DNA of 22,397 nt from positions 1 through 22,397 of the IMG/VR virus record IMGVR_UViG_3300031539_000344; one strand, given 5' to 3'. This DNA comes from a virus. The notes beneath the pieces are model-generated. The model saw nothing but the letters and a program-made list of their open reading frames with translations, was not told the DNA's origin and did no database searches. Positions 7,989 to 14,572 of the stretch are shown piece by piece; position 1 is the first letter of the stretch; every line of letters starts with the position of its first letter. Both the position numbers and the translations under genes were made by a program.

Positions 7989-8347
7989 TTATCCTTTGTG
8001 GACATTTCGATGGCAAGGCGGAGTAAACAATGTTCCGCTTTTGGAATGGTATCCGCCAGTAAATATTCCAATGCCGTTTCAGCAAGGGGCTTTTGCGTTT
8101 CCATGTAAGGAACACATTGTTCCAACAAGCTTAGAATTGTAGTTTCCTTAGCAATCGAAACGCTAGAAAATCCCTCATCCCGACGGAAGATTCTATTCCC
8201 TGTTATCACTCCCAGTAAACGCATTGCTGGGCCTGACTTCGACCAAATCTGCATACGAACTCCCGCAGATTTGGATATGTACAGGTTCATATGATCGTCT
8301 AACAAACCTGCTATCATCACTACTTCTCTATCAGTTAATTTTCTCAT
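7985..8347 (-). CDS. LAGLIDADG-fold protein with a degraded active site
   Basis: AAGGAGGACGAT precedes the ATG. The 120-residue protein aligns by eye with single-motif LAGLIDADG proteins: IAGLLDDHM at residues 12-20 followed by the strand NLYIS, a second strand RMQIW, a helix 'GPAMRLLGVI', then 'ILSLLEQCVPYMETQKPLAETALEYL', which matches the typical 'LL..L.PYL..KR.QAELALEFL' end. In the motif the sixth position is Asp17, but the catalytic eighth position, normally Asp or Glu, is His19 and the last Gly is Met20. It is therefore probably not an active homing endonuclease as such, and may be a DNA-binding regulator or a decayed element. It lies between two genes for exported proteins and overlaps the next by ATGA. 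Family call moderate; loss of activity is inference. Confidence 0.55.
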   Translation of the reverse strand: MRKLTDREVVMIAGLLDDHMNLYISKSAGVRMQIWSKSGPAMRLLGVITGNRIFRRDEGFSSVSIAKETTILSLLEQCVPYMETQKPLAETALEYLLADTIPKAEHCLLRLAIEMSTKDK

Positions 8348-8365
8348 ATCGTCCTCCTTAGCTTG

Positions 8366-8783
8366 TTAATAACTTAAACTTTCGCATGGAATTCCATTTC
8401 GATCTGCATCCAATCCATGTACGTCACGACCTACCACAAGTAGACAATACTCAAAACAAGCTAGTGCTTCGTGATACGTACCAAAGTCCGTGCAATTAAG
8501 CGTATTCTCGGAACAGACACATACAATAACCTGTACTGATGTCGCTATAGGTTTCGGAGTGTACGTTGGGGGTAAGGTAGACGTCGCTATAGGTGTCTGT
8601 ATACTGGTTAAAGTAGCTGGAGTTGGTAGCCGTAATGTAGGCGTTAGCGTTCTGGTATTTTTTCGAGTAGTTGGTCTGTAGAATAGCCCACAACAAACGC
8701 AAAGCAACACCAAAATTCCCCCCGACAATCAAAACAATTCGTAACTTCTTGCTTTTCTTCTTAGTATTTATTTCTATCCTCAT
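8366..8783 (-). pseudogene. Membrane-anchored Excalibur-motif protein, interrupted by a +1 frameshift in a G6 run
   Basis: The start is ATG 8783, coupled to the polymerase stop as TAATG and preceded by GGGGAG. Frame one gives MRIEINTKKKSKKLRIVLIV and then, at six Gs (plus-strand 8718-8723), loses the anchor. Removing one G joins it to GGILVLLCVCCGLFY, which makes a textbook basic N-terminus plus transmembrane anchor. The restored protein has 138 residues: anchor (about 16-36), a Thr/Pro-rich linker (about 40-82), a Cys-rich part, and at 125-134 DADRNGIPCE, the Excalibur calcium-binding motif (DxDxDGxxCE, third Asp replaced by Asn). The second frame could only start at a TTG directly after a TGA. 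Either this is a sequencing or assembly error, or a phase-variable or naturally broken gene. Function unknown; a cell-surface location, for example in superinfection exclusion, is likely. Confidence 0.65.
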
Positions 8784-11497
8784 TATAAATCTCCCCAAGA
8801 TTGTCCGATTTTTGTATCCGCCTTATGTTCAACAGACGGAAAGTATTGTTTAGCAGTGGCTACCATGATTTGTGACAGCTCCGCCGCGACGACATCCACA
8901 AGAAAATCTTTGACGCAAAACAGCACGCTGTCATGAACGGTTACCAGAAGACGAACGTCATTAGTGTACATATATTTCTTGTGTAATGTAAGAGCAGCAA
9001 TGATAGTTACGTCCGACGCTGGGCCTTGAATCGGTGTGTTTTGTGCAGCGTGGATCGCTTCTATCTTATTGTCTTCCGTTATGACAGGGAAGTGACGTTT
9101 CCTTCCGAACGTAGTAACGATGATTCCAGATTTTAGAACGTCGTTGGCTACGTCTACCCGCCACTGAACAGCTCCCTTGAAATTTTCATTCCAGTTATCA
9201 GCAAACTGTCGTGCTTCTTCTTCAGGGAATCGTAACGCATCCCTTGCAATCTGGAACACATCTCCGCCGTATAGCCATCCGAATACGGCCCGTTTGCAGT
9301 ACCAGTTTCGCTGTTCTTTTGTGAAATTATCTCCGTAAATTTTACGGGCAACCTCACTATGGAAGTCAGCATCTGGTTTGTTTAACACATTTCTCATAAA
9401 CTCATCACCAGTAACATCTGCTGCGATACGTAACTCACATTGGCTAAAGTCAGCGTATACGATTTTATAGCCTTCCGGGACAATGAATCCTGAAGCAATC
9501 ATACTTCCCCAGGCATCATCGTCCCGTGGAATTGTCTGGATGGGAGGATCGCTTGCGGATATACGTCCGGTTACTGTACCATATAGTTTATAGCGTGGAT
9601 GTACACAGCCATCTGTTCCCATTGCAGCAATGAATTTCTTTGCATACGAAGATTGTAGCTTAGTGAGTGATCGGTATTCCCTCAACATTGTTAGGAATTC
9701 GTAGGCCTCCCGGGTGATGAATTTAGGCTTCCGTTCATTCAATCCGTACTTATCAAAATCAAGGGCCATAATCTTTGGGAGACTATCCCATTGTCTAGCC
9801 CATTTCTGTAAGTCTTCGTCAGGACGAACACCTAACTCCTCCAGAACCCTCTCCCTATGTGGGGATGAGAAAATCAAGCTGACCATTGCTGTACGAAACA
9901 AGTCGAGAAGTTTGTCCTGGGCTTCTTTCGCCGTGGACCTGGGCTTTAACTTCGTACCTTTGGAAATTGTCCTGACGGATAGGGTAGAGGGAAGAACGAA
10001 TAGGTCGTAGATTATAGTACTCATCTGCATTGACGATGCGGGATTGAACTCGTCTAGAATTCCTTCCAGCGCTTTGACATATTTCCGACGTAGCTGGATT
10101 TCAGGTGGTAAGTCAGCTACCTTTCGACCTTTCCAGAAAGATGCTTCCCCTTTAACCAGTTCGTAATGATCGAATGCCATCGTAGTAATGAGGTCGGCCA
10201 TTTTCTTTAGCATGGCATCAACTTCATACTGTAATCCCTGGTCCACCTTTTCAAGATGAGCTTTGTCAATCATGAAGCCCTGGATTTCAGCATCCACGAA
10301 CATGGGAACTACAGCCATCAGCGGAAAGAGGAATGGTTTTTCCCACATATCCTCTTTACGTAATAGCCGCTCGAATTCAATTGCCAACCTTCGCGTACAT
10401 TCCGTGTCGATGGCGTTGTATTTGTACAGTACTTTTGTAGGTATTTCACTGTACCTGGAGTTACGTCCATGTGAAAGATACTTTACGACATCAGCTTCAT
10501 AGTCAGGCATATCCAGATATTCTGTGGCTAGTTGCTTTAGTCCGTGTGTTCCGCCATATTCCCACAAACAATAATGGGCAAGTAGCGTATCCATGTCACA
10601 TCTAGCATTGTCTACGCACAACTGACCAATCAAAAATCGAAGATCAAACTGTGCGTTGTGCATCACGAAGCGTATATGTCGCCGCGTGAATACATCCACA
10701 AGAAATTGCCTAGCATCTTCTCGAACCATGTCCCTTGTAATTCCAGTCTCATCGTTAGCCAGAAATAGCAGCGGTTCATATATTTCTTTTGTGGTAATGA
10801 TTGCAGCGCGATTCTCCGCATACGAAAACGAAATTGACAGAACGTAGTTTCGCTGGTGATCTATCTGATCCGTTTCCGCATCGATTGCCACGAAAGTATC
10901 GTTGGGTAGACCGTCGAGAACCGCAAGGAACTGGTCGTAGTTACTCACATTAAGCATTCCGATTGACGGATTTACTGGGTGCTGTATCGGACCTCGAACG
11001 TAGCGTCGTATGTCCATCAGGAATGAATAGGATTGTTTGACATCATACAAGACATATGCCGGATGTGCTCCAACGTATGTATTATAATGCCATCCCCGAG
11101 CTTCTGTATATCGTTGTCCGCTAAGCTTTGGAACTAGAATGTCCCGCGCTGTCGTCCCAGCTGCATAGATACAGGTATCTTGTGGAAGAAAACACAATTC
11201 CGCCTGTAAATCCACTCCACAAGAAAAAATCATTTCTGGTGTAATCTTGTTCCCTGGAGGTCGACACTTTACGATGTTTGTGAAATACACATCATGTTGA
11301 TTGACACCTTCCATCCACAAAGCACGACGGATTACTCGTCCACTTTTACCAACGAATGGTTCTCCCTTTAGTTGTTCGTCAGCACCTGGAGCCTCACCAA
11401 CAACACAATACTTTACTGCGGATATATCTCCTGATGGTAGTATGGGATTGAACTGTTCTCGTAAGGGACATGTCTCACATTTTGAATAGGGATTCAT
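8783..11497 (-). CDS. Family A DNA polymerase fused to an N-terminal family 4 uracil-DNA glycosylase
   Basis: This 904-residue enzyme replicates the phage genome. Residues 1-165 are a UDG domain: cysteines 7, 10, 78 and 93 match the CxxC-x67-C-x14-C pattern of [4Fe-4S] family 4 glycosylases, with GEAPGADEQ at 34-42, PFVG at 47-50 and HPAY at 145-148. A 3'-5' exonuclease follows (about 195-380): VAIDAETD (motif I), VMHNAQFDLRF (motif II) and YNAIDTECTRR (motif III). The polymerase part has motif A ADFSQCELR (Asp about 683), motif B with KRAVFGWLYGG (Phe at the Tabor-Richardson position), and motif C VHDS at 854-857, where Ser replaces the usual Glu. The start ATG overlaps the upstream small gene as TAATG. 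A UDG-like N-terminus is, as I recall, also reported for SPO1-type phage polymerases. The polymerase call is certain; the activity of the UDG part is inferred from intact ligands. Confidence 0.95.
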   Translation of the reverse strand: MNPYSKCETCPLREQFNPILPSGDISAVKYCVVGEAPGADEQLKGEPFVGKSGRVIRRALWMEGVNQHDVYFTNIVKCRPPGNKITPEMIFSCGVDLQAELCFLPQDTCIYAAGTTARDILVPKLSGQRYTEARGWHYNTYVGAHPAYVLYDVKQSYSFLMDIRRYVRGPIQHPVNPSIGMLNVSNYDQFLAVLDGLPNDTFVAIDAETDQIDHQRNYVLSISFSYAENRAAIITTKEIYEPLLFLANDETGITRDMVREDARQFLVDVFTRRHIRFVMHNAQFDLRFLIGQLCVDNARCDMDTLLAHYCLWEYGGTHGLKQLATEYLDMPDYEADVVKYLSHGRNSRYSEIPTKVLYKYNAIDTECTRRLAIEFERLLRKEDMWEKPFLFPLMAVVPMFVDAEIQGFMIDKAHLEKVDQGLQYEVDAMLKKMADLITTMAFDHYELVKGEASFWKGRKVADLPPEIQLRRKYVKALEGILDEFNPASSMQMSTIIYDLFVLPSTLSVRTISKGTKLKPRSTAKEAQDKLLDLFRTAMVSLIFSSPHRERVLEELGVRPDEDLQKWARQWDSLPKIMALDFDKYGLNERKPKFITREAYEFLTMLREYRSLTKLQSSYAKKFIAAMGTDGCVHPRYKLYGTVTGRISASDPPIQTIPRDDDAWGSMIASGFIVPEGYKIVYADFSQCELRIAADVTGDEFMRNVLNKPDADFHSEVARKIYGDNFTKEQRNWYCKRAVFGWLYGGDVFQIARDALRFPEEEARQFADNWNENFKGAVQWRVDVANDVLKSGIIVTTFGRKRHFPVITEDNKIEAIHAAQNTPIQGPASDVTIIAALTLHKKYMYTNDVRLLVTVHDSVLFCVKDFLVDVVAAELSQIMVATAKQYFPSVEHKADTKIGQSWGDL

Positions 11498-11658
11498 TAT
11501 CGTTTCCTTGTGGGAATGGGTTTCGGATACTTTGCTGGTTCGTACCCTATAGGTGTACGTGATACTACAATGTGATCTACATAGAGAGTTTCGTAGATGA
11601 TGTAGCCGCCTTGTCCGTCAGGAACCTTTTCCCTTATCGTCACTCGATCTGGTGGCAT
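11497..11658 (-). CDS. 53-residue protein of unknown function upstream of the polymerase
   Basis: This short gene has an excellent AAAAGGAGGAAATAAAG ribosome binding site and stops in a TAATG overlap with the polymerase start, so it is very likely translated and coupled to it. The peptide (MPPDRVTIREKVPDGQGGYI, then a short beta-strand-like segment and a basic Pro-rich tail KYPKPIPTRKR) looks like a single small beta sheet with a positively charged end. No Cys, His cluster or membrane segment is present. I recognise no family. Coupling to polymerase suggests a small replication accessory or DNA-binding role, but this is only inference. Confidence 0.6.
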   Translation of the reverse strand: MPPDRVTIREKVPDGQGGYIIYETLYVDHIVVSRTPIGYEPAKYPKPIPTRKR

Positions 11659-11758
11659 CTTTATTTCCTCCTTTTAAGATTGTAACATGTGCTACCCATC
11701 CAAGACTGGATGGTGTGATGTGAGCTATAGTTGGTTTGAGTTTAGGTTTTGTATCCAT
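11618..11758 (-). CDS. Possible 46-residue small ORF between the DpdA-like gene and the 53-residue gene
   Basis: An ATG at 11758 lies within the last codons of the DpdA-like gene and opens a 46-codon frame (MDTKPKLKPTIAHITPSSLG, then WVAHVTILKGGNK). It fills the 83-base gap and overlaps the start of the next gene by 41 bases; its LKGGNK codons contain that gene's ribosome binding site. Its own AGGAG is 13 bases upstream, which is far. A 7-bp hairpin (CCATCCA/TGGATGG, 11696-11713) lies in its middle. It may be a genuine overlapping mini-gene or only a leader for the next one; I lean slightly to the latter. Confidence 0.3.
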   Translation of the reverse strand: MDTKPKLKPTIAHITPSSLGWVAHVTILKGGNKDATRSSDDKGKGS

Positions 11759-12701
11759 ATTTTATTAAGACTCCTTGTGCCTGGTCGGGTTTGGTTAGGC
11801 TATATTTGAATGTATCATCCACGAAGTCGTACCATCCAAGGGGTGATAGTGCTGGATGAATCTCGTCTAAATTCTTGGGGATGGTATCAAGTTTAAGAAT
11901 CGACATTGGGTTGTATTCCGTTACAAGTCTTGTCGTTCCCCAGTTAGCTAAGATTCTCCTGTTCATATTACATAGAATCAGCAATGCATCTCCGAAGCTT
12001 CGCTTATGTTTTAATGGTAGCTTAACGGAATTAGGTGTGATGTTTTTCCCGTCGGCTCCCAACGCAAATGCTAACGAAGTGTCCGCGAATTCAATGTCCT
12101 CGCGGGGTAATTCATTACACAAGAAATCTTGTACATCAGGAACACCTAGCAAATGTATCGGGTAATCAAAAGATAACATTTCGTCAAGAATCTCAGATCT
12201 TTTGTGAACTGTATCCCAATCCGCTGGAGATACGAATTCTATCCGCGGACATGGAACTGCCAACATTAGATCGTATAGGTTGAAAGGTCCGTCTGTAGTC
12301 CACCAATTCAACCACGCTTCGGTTGCCCGTAACACCGTAGCCGGACAGCTTCCATGTGTTACAAATGCGACTGTAGGTATACCAATACCTTCTTCTGCTA
12401 TCTGCAATATTGCCTTTCTGGATCGAATCAATGTTTGCTTTGGATCCAAAATTACATCCGGCAATACTACAATGTTCGGCTTGATTCGTTTTACTACACG
12501 AATCCACGGTTCGTAAGCCATCATATGTCCTTCAAACGCACCGTTATCCATGATAACGATAGTTCCTTCTGGTCTGAGGGCATTCTCGTAAAATGCCACG
12601 TACTTAGGCTCAGAATACAACCAGGGAGAGATCACCATATGGTAATCTCCCCTGGCGTATCTGTCCGCATACGCTGCCACAGCTATATGCGCTATTCTCA
12701 T
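11742..12701 (-). CDS. dpdA: TGT-like transglycosylase, DpdA-type (7-deazaguanine insertion into DNA)
   Basis: AGGAGGATCG precedes the ATG. The 319-residue protein has the TIM-barrel signature of tRNA-guanine transglycosylases in the reduced form seen in phage DpdA proteins: IVIMDNGAFE around Asp52 (compare the DSGGFQ pocket of TGT), VVLPDVILD at 78-86, an IHLLGVPD strand at 182-189, and EFADTS with Asp207, the likely nucleophile position. The C-terminal CxCxxC zinc site of tRNA TGT is absent, which fits DpdA and argues against a tRNA enzyme. DpdA enzymes exchange guanine in DNA for preQ0 or a derivative, protecting phage DNA from restriction. A YhhQ-type precursor transporter lies about 1 kb upstream in the same operon, supporting the call. 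Family assignment by motif and context; which base is inserted is unknown. Confidence 0.65.
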   Translation of the reverse strand: MRIAHIAVAAYADRYARGDYHMVISPWLYSEPKYVAFYENALRPEGTIVIMDNGAFEGHMMAYEPWIRVVKRIKPNIVVLPDVILDPKQTLIRSRKAILQIAEEGIGIPTVAFVTHGSCPATVLRATEAWLNWWTTDGPFNLYDLMLAVPCPRIEFVSPADWDTVHKRSEILDEMLSFDYPIHLLGVPDVQDFLCNELPREDIEFADTSLAFALGADGKNITPNSVKLPLKHKRSFGDALLILCNMNRRILANWGTTRLVTEYNPMSILKLDTIPKNLDEIHPALSPLGWYDFVDDTFKYSLTKPDQAQGVLIKYGYKT

Positions 12702-12710
12702 TCGATCCTC

Positions 12711-12929
12711 CTATGCTTGAGCTTGAATGTGGACGTATGTAGGAATGCCGTTTAGATGGCATGTCATACATAAAACACTTGTGCTCTGACCTGGTGCGAG
12801 AAACGCTTGGACTATGCTATGACAGGTTGGACACACTGCCATTAGGGTGCGAGCAACGGGAAGGGGCCTTGCTCTCCTTCCTCTATCCTCACGGGGGTTT
12901 GGATATAGATCATTCTTGTTCTTAGCCAT
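12711..12929 (-). CDS. 72-residue zinc-ribbon protein
   Basis: The first 28 residues are basic and Arg/Pro-rich (MAKNKNDLYPNPREDRGRRA). They are followed by a compact ribbon: Cys33-Pro-Thr-Cys36, a 17-residue strand-turn-strand, then Cys54-Met-Thr-Cys57-His58. The start ATG overlaps the end of the preceding small zinc-ribbon gene by eight bases; GGGTG eight bases upstream is a modest ribosome binding site. It has the same knuckle spacing as its neighbour, so the two may be diverged duplicates. It stops 9 bases before the DpdA-like gene, with which it is surely co-transcribed. A basic tail plus zinc ribbon suggests nucleic-acid binding; nothing more specific can be shown. Confidence 0.65.
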   Translation of the reverse strand: MAKNKNDLYPNPREDRGRRARPLPVARTLMAVCPTCHSIVQAFLAPGQSTSVLCMTCHLNGIPTYVHIQAQA

Positions 12930-13107
12930 AGAATGTCACCCTATCTCCACATCTGGGACATACAACCGTATCCATTTCTCCAACGCGAACCAGACATGTT
13001 AAGGCATATCCACATGAACACGTTGCTCCTACGATTTTATACTGGGGTTTGTCTTGTTCCCTCAGTCTCGGATCGGGATGATCTCGCCTTCGCGTTGGTG
13101 TTACCAT
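12922..13107 (-). CDS. 61-residue zinc-ribbon protein
   Basis: Starting at ATG 13107, seven bases before the end of the preceding gene's stop, this protein has a basic N-terminus (MVTPTRRRDHPDPRLREQDK) and a ribbon made of Cys30-Ser-Cys32-Gly, Cys50-Pro-Arg-Cys53-Gly, with an extra Cys38. The first knuckle is C-x-C instead of the usual C-x2-C, so Cys38 may matter. The upstream ribosome binding site (GAAGAAG) is weak, consistent with translational coupling. Layout matches the 72-residue neighbour: basic tail, then ribbon. Likely a DNA- or RNA-binding accessory or an adaptor for the modification genes on either side; function unproven. Confidence 0.65.
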   Translation of the reverse strand: MVTPTRRRDHPDPRLREQDKPQYKIVGATCSCGYALTCLVRVGEMDTVVCPRCGDRVTFYG

Positions 13108-13622
13108 TGGATTTCTTCTTCACTGATTCGAAGTTTATCCACGAGATCCGAGATACCCTCATGGCAATTCGGTTCAACATCATCCTCGTCAGGGAATAAG
13201 TGTGGGGGATGGTAGTCCATGCGGACTATCTTAGGAGATACGAATTCAGGATCGTAGATTTGGTCGTAGTTAGCGGGATCCTCCGAAAGCAACCTTGCAT
13301 GGATTTGGTGGCACAACGCGGCAATGAATCCCGTGTAGTTGATCAGGTCGGGTGCTTCCCGCATAATTGTTTCCAATCGCTTTGGGTCGCGTTCCCACCC
13401 TTCGATAGCAATGGTGGACTGGATACGAATGAGTTTCTTTTCCATTTCCAGAAGAAATCCTTCCGGAGTCCACCTGTGATGCAGAGGGGAGACTTGATAA
13501 CTCTTGCCTCTATTCTTGGCAACCGCGATAGCTGCTTCCAGAATCATCACGTAGTTTTCATGGAATTCCTTAATCAGGCGTTCATTCAGTTCGGCTTCTT
13601 CCGGAAAGATTATCTTTGTCAT
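13101..13622 (-). CDS. Helical protein resembling nucleotide-modification-associated domain 1 (DUF1599-like)
   Basis: This 173-residue protein is almost all helix. The middle part reads: a KNRGKSY segment (residues 37-42), GFLLEMEKKLIRIQS (55-69), and EAPDLINYTGFIAALCHQIH (89-108). This follows the pattern 'K..DYG..W......G....M..KI.RI......E...DLINY' of the Nmad1/DUF1599 family, which bioinformatic work links to base modification in phages and which is related to all-alpha NTP pyrophosphatases. The resemblance is by eye and incomplete: the first DYG/W element is weak. The C-terminal 50 residues are acidic and extended. Its place between the YhhQ-like transporter and the DpdA-like enzyme fits a role in modified-nucleotide metabolism. 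The GGAGG site is 13 bases from the ATG, rather far. Alternative: an unrelated helical phage protein. Confidence 0.5.
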   Translation of the reverse strand: MTKIIFPEEAELNERLIKEFHENYVMILEAAIAVAKNRGKSYQVSPLHHRWTPEGFLLEMEKKLIRIQSTIAIEGWERDPKRLETIMREAPDLINYTGFIAALCHQIHARLLSEDPANYDQIYDPEFVSPKIVRMDYHPPHLFPDEDDVEPNCHEGISDLVDKLRISEEEIQW

Positions 13623-13626
13623 GATA

Positions 13627-14253
13627 TTATTTTGCCCTCCTCAAGGAAATTAACGGAATTGAGATTACTGTGACACCAAGTTTAAAGATGGTCGTGGCCC
13701 TAATCACACCCCACAAGGCGACCATCGGCATTGTACCCGCAAAGGCTAACCCAGCGAATACGGCACTATCGATCACTACACCAACTAAGTTGCTTAGGAA
13801 TACTCGGCTACCTACTTTCCATTGTAGGTTAAGCCCAACTTCGTAAATTGCAGTGTCAATTAATTCAGACATCAACTCAGCAACAATGGATGCAATAGTG
13901 ATCCTCGGAACTGCTGTCATCAATGCCCGAAAGCCATCGTCCAGAGGCCAGAACACGGCTGGCTTTAACGTTGCCGCAAAGTACAAATATGCGGCTAGAA
14001 TTACGTTTGCCAATGCTCCTGCCCAGATTACGTTTACAGTGTTTCGTTTTCCGAGACGTTCGTGAAGAATGTCTCGCCATGTAAACGTGACCGCGAAGAT
14101 GAACATACCAGCAGGGATAATGAATCCCCACACCTCCGCGATCTTTACTGCTGCCACATCAGCAGCCAATTGAAGTGCGATATACACAGCGATAAAATAG
14201 ATATCACTGGTTCGCAACTGTGGAAAACTTAAATGTGACTTCGACCTTTCCAT
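13627..14253 (-). CDS. yhhQ: YhhQ-family (VUT) 7-cyano-7-deazaguanine/queuosine precursor transporter
   Basis: The protein is an integral membrane protein with about six hydrophobic segments (from about residue 16 to 205). The diagnostic piece is at 58-71: FTWRDILHERLGKRNT, matching the 'D...E..GK..A' signature of YhhQ proteins, which import preQ0 or preQ1 across the inner membrane. I chose ATG 14253, preceded by GAAGGGGTGAAGG, over an in-frame GTG at 14286; this gives 208 residues, close to the family's usual length of about 220. It overlaps the preceding gene by 50 bases. In a phage, a precursor importer only makes sense if deazaguanine is used, which fits the DpdA-like gene downstream. Family assignment is confident; substrate is inferred from the family. 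Confidence 0.85.
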   Translation of the reverse strand: MERSKSHLSFPQLRTSDIYFIAVYIALQLAADVAAVKIAEVWGFIIPAGMFIFAVTFTWRDILHERLGKRNTVNVIWAGALANVILAAYLYFAATLKPAVFWPLDDGFRALMTAVPRITIASIVAELMSELIDTAIYEVGLNLQWKVGSRVFLSNLVGVVIDSAVFAGLAFAGTMPMVALWGVIRATTIFKLGVTVISIPLISLRRAK

Positions 14254-14563
14254 GTCCTTCACCCCTTCCTTTAACTCTAACAGCACCCGTGACGGTATAT
14301 AGAGGATTCATCTCCTCGACAATCCGCGTTGCAACTAACTGACACAATTCTTCCGAGGTTGTGGAATACACGGAATCCTGAAGTTCTCGGAAAATATCTT
14401 CAATGTTTCGAAGATCCAGCACACATTGAGATTCGTCCTCTTCAACGGGAAGAATCTGATCAACCGTATACCATATAGATATGTTTGCGTTCAACGGGCC
14501 GAGCCCGAATCTACAGCGGGTATTGATCCTTCCCTTATATCTGATTGTCAACATGCTTTCCAT
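14204..14563 (-). CDS. Unknown 119-residue protein, possible tunnel-fold (QueD-like) without zinc ligands
   Basis: AAAGGAG six bases before the ATG and a 50-base overlap with the transporter gene make it a real gene. The pattern is strand, strand, then 'CVLDLRNIEDIFRELQDSV', 'TTSEELCQLVATRI', and a final pair of strands. This mirrors the second half of QueD (6-carboxytetrahydropterin synthase: 'DF.DLK......', 'PTSENLA..I'), with the conserved Ser-Glu, but the AAH and HGH zinc-binding histidines of QueD are absent. If it is a tunnel-fold protein, it cannot do QueD zinc chemistry; it might bind a purine/pterin-like base in the deazaguanine pathway. This is a weak, eye-only match; a plain unknown is quite possible. 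Confidence 0.5.
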   Translation of the reverse strand: MESMLTIRYKGRINTRCRFGLGPLNANISIWYTVDQILPVEEDESQCVLDLRNIEDIFRELQDSVYSTTSEELCQLVATRIVEEMNPLYTVTGAVRVKGRGEGHGKVEVTFKFSTVANQ

Positions 14564-14572
14564 TGCTCTCCT

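Noticed and set aside
7813-8142. Plus-strand open frame of 109 codons opposite the secreted and LAGLIDADG-like genes
   Set aside because: No ribosome binding site, unnatural residue composition, and it lies opposite two minus-strand genes that have motifs and signals.
8496-8798. A separate 100-residue minus-strand protein beginning MGRFIMRIEI
   Set aside because: Its first part is the true N-terminus of the Excalibur gene, but after the G6 tract the frame loses the anchor and linker. The ATG at 8783, not the upstream start, has the ribosome binding site.
11742-12701. Host-type tRNA-guanine transglycosylase (tgt)
   Set aside because: It lacks the C-terminal CxCxxC...H zinc site and the DSGGFQ form of the pocket motif, and it is shorter than the usual 370-380 residues; DpdA-type fits better.
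12354-12755. Plus-strand open frame of 133 codons opposite the DpdA-like gene
   Set aside because: No family features or ribosome binding site; explained as the antisense shadow of a motif-bearing gene.
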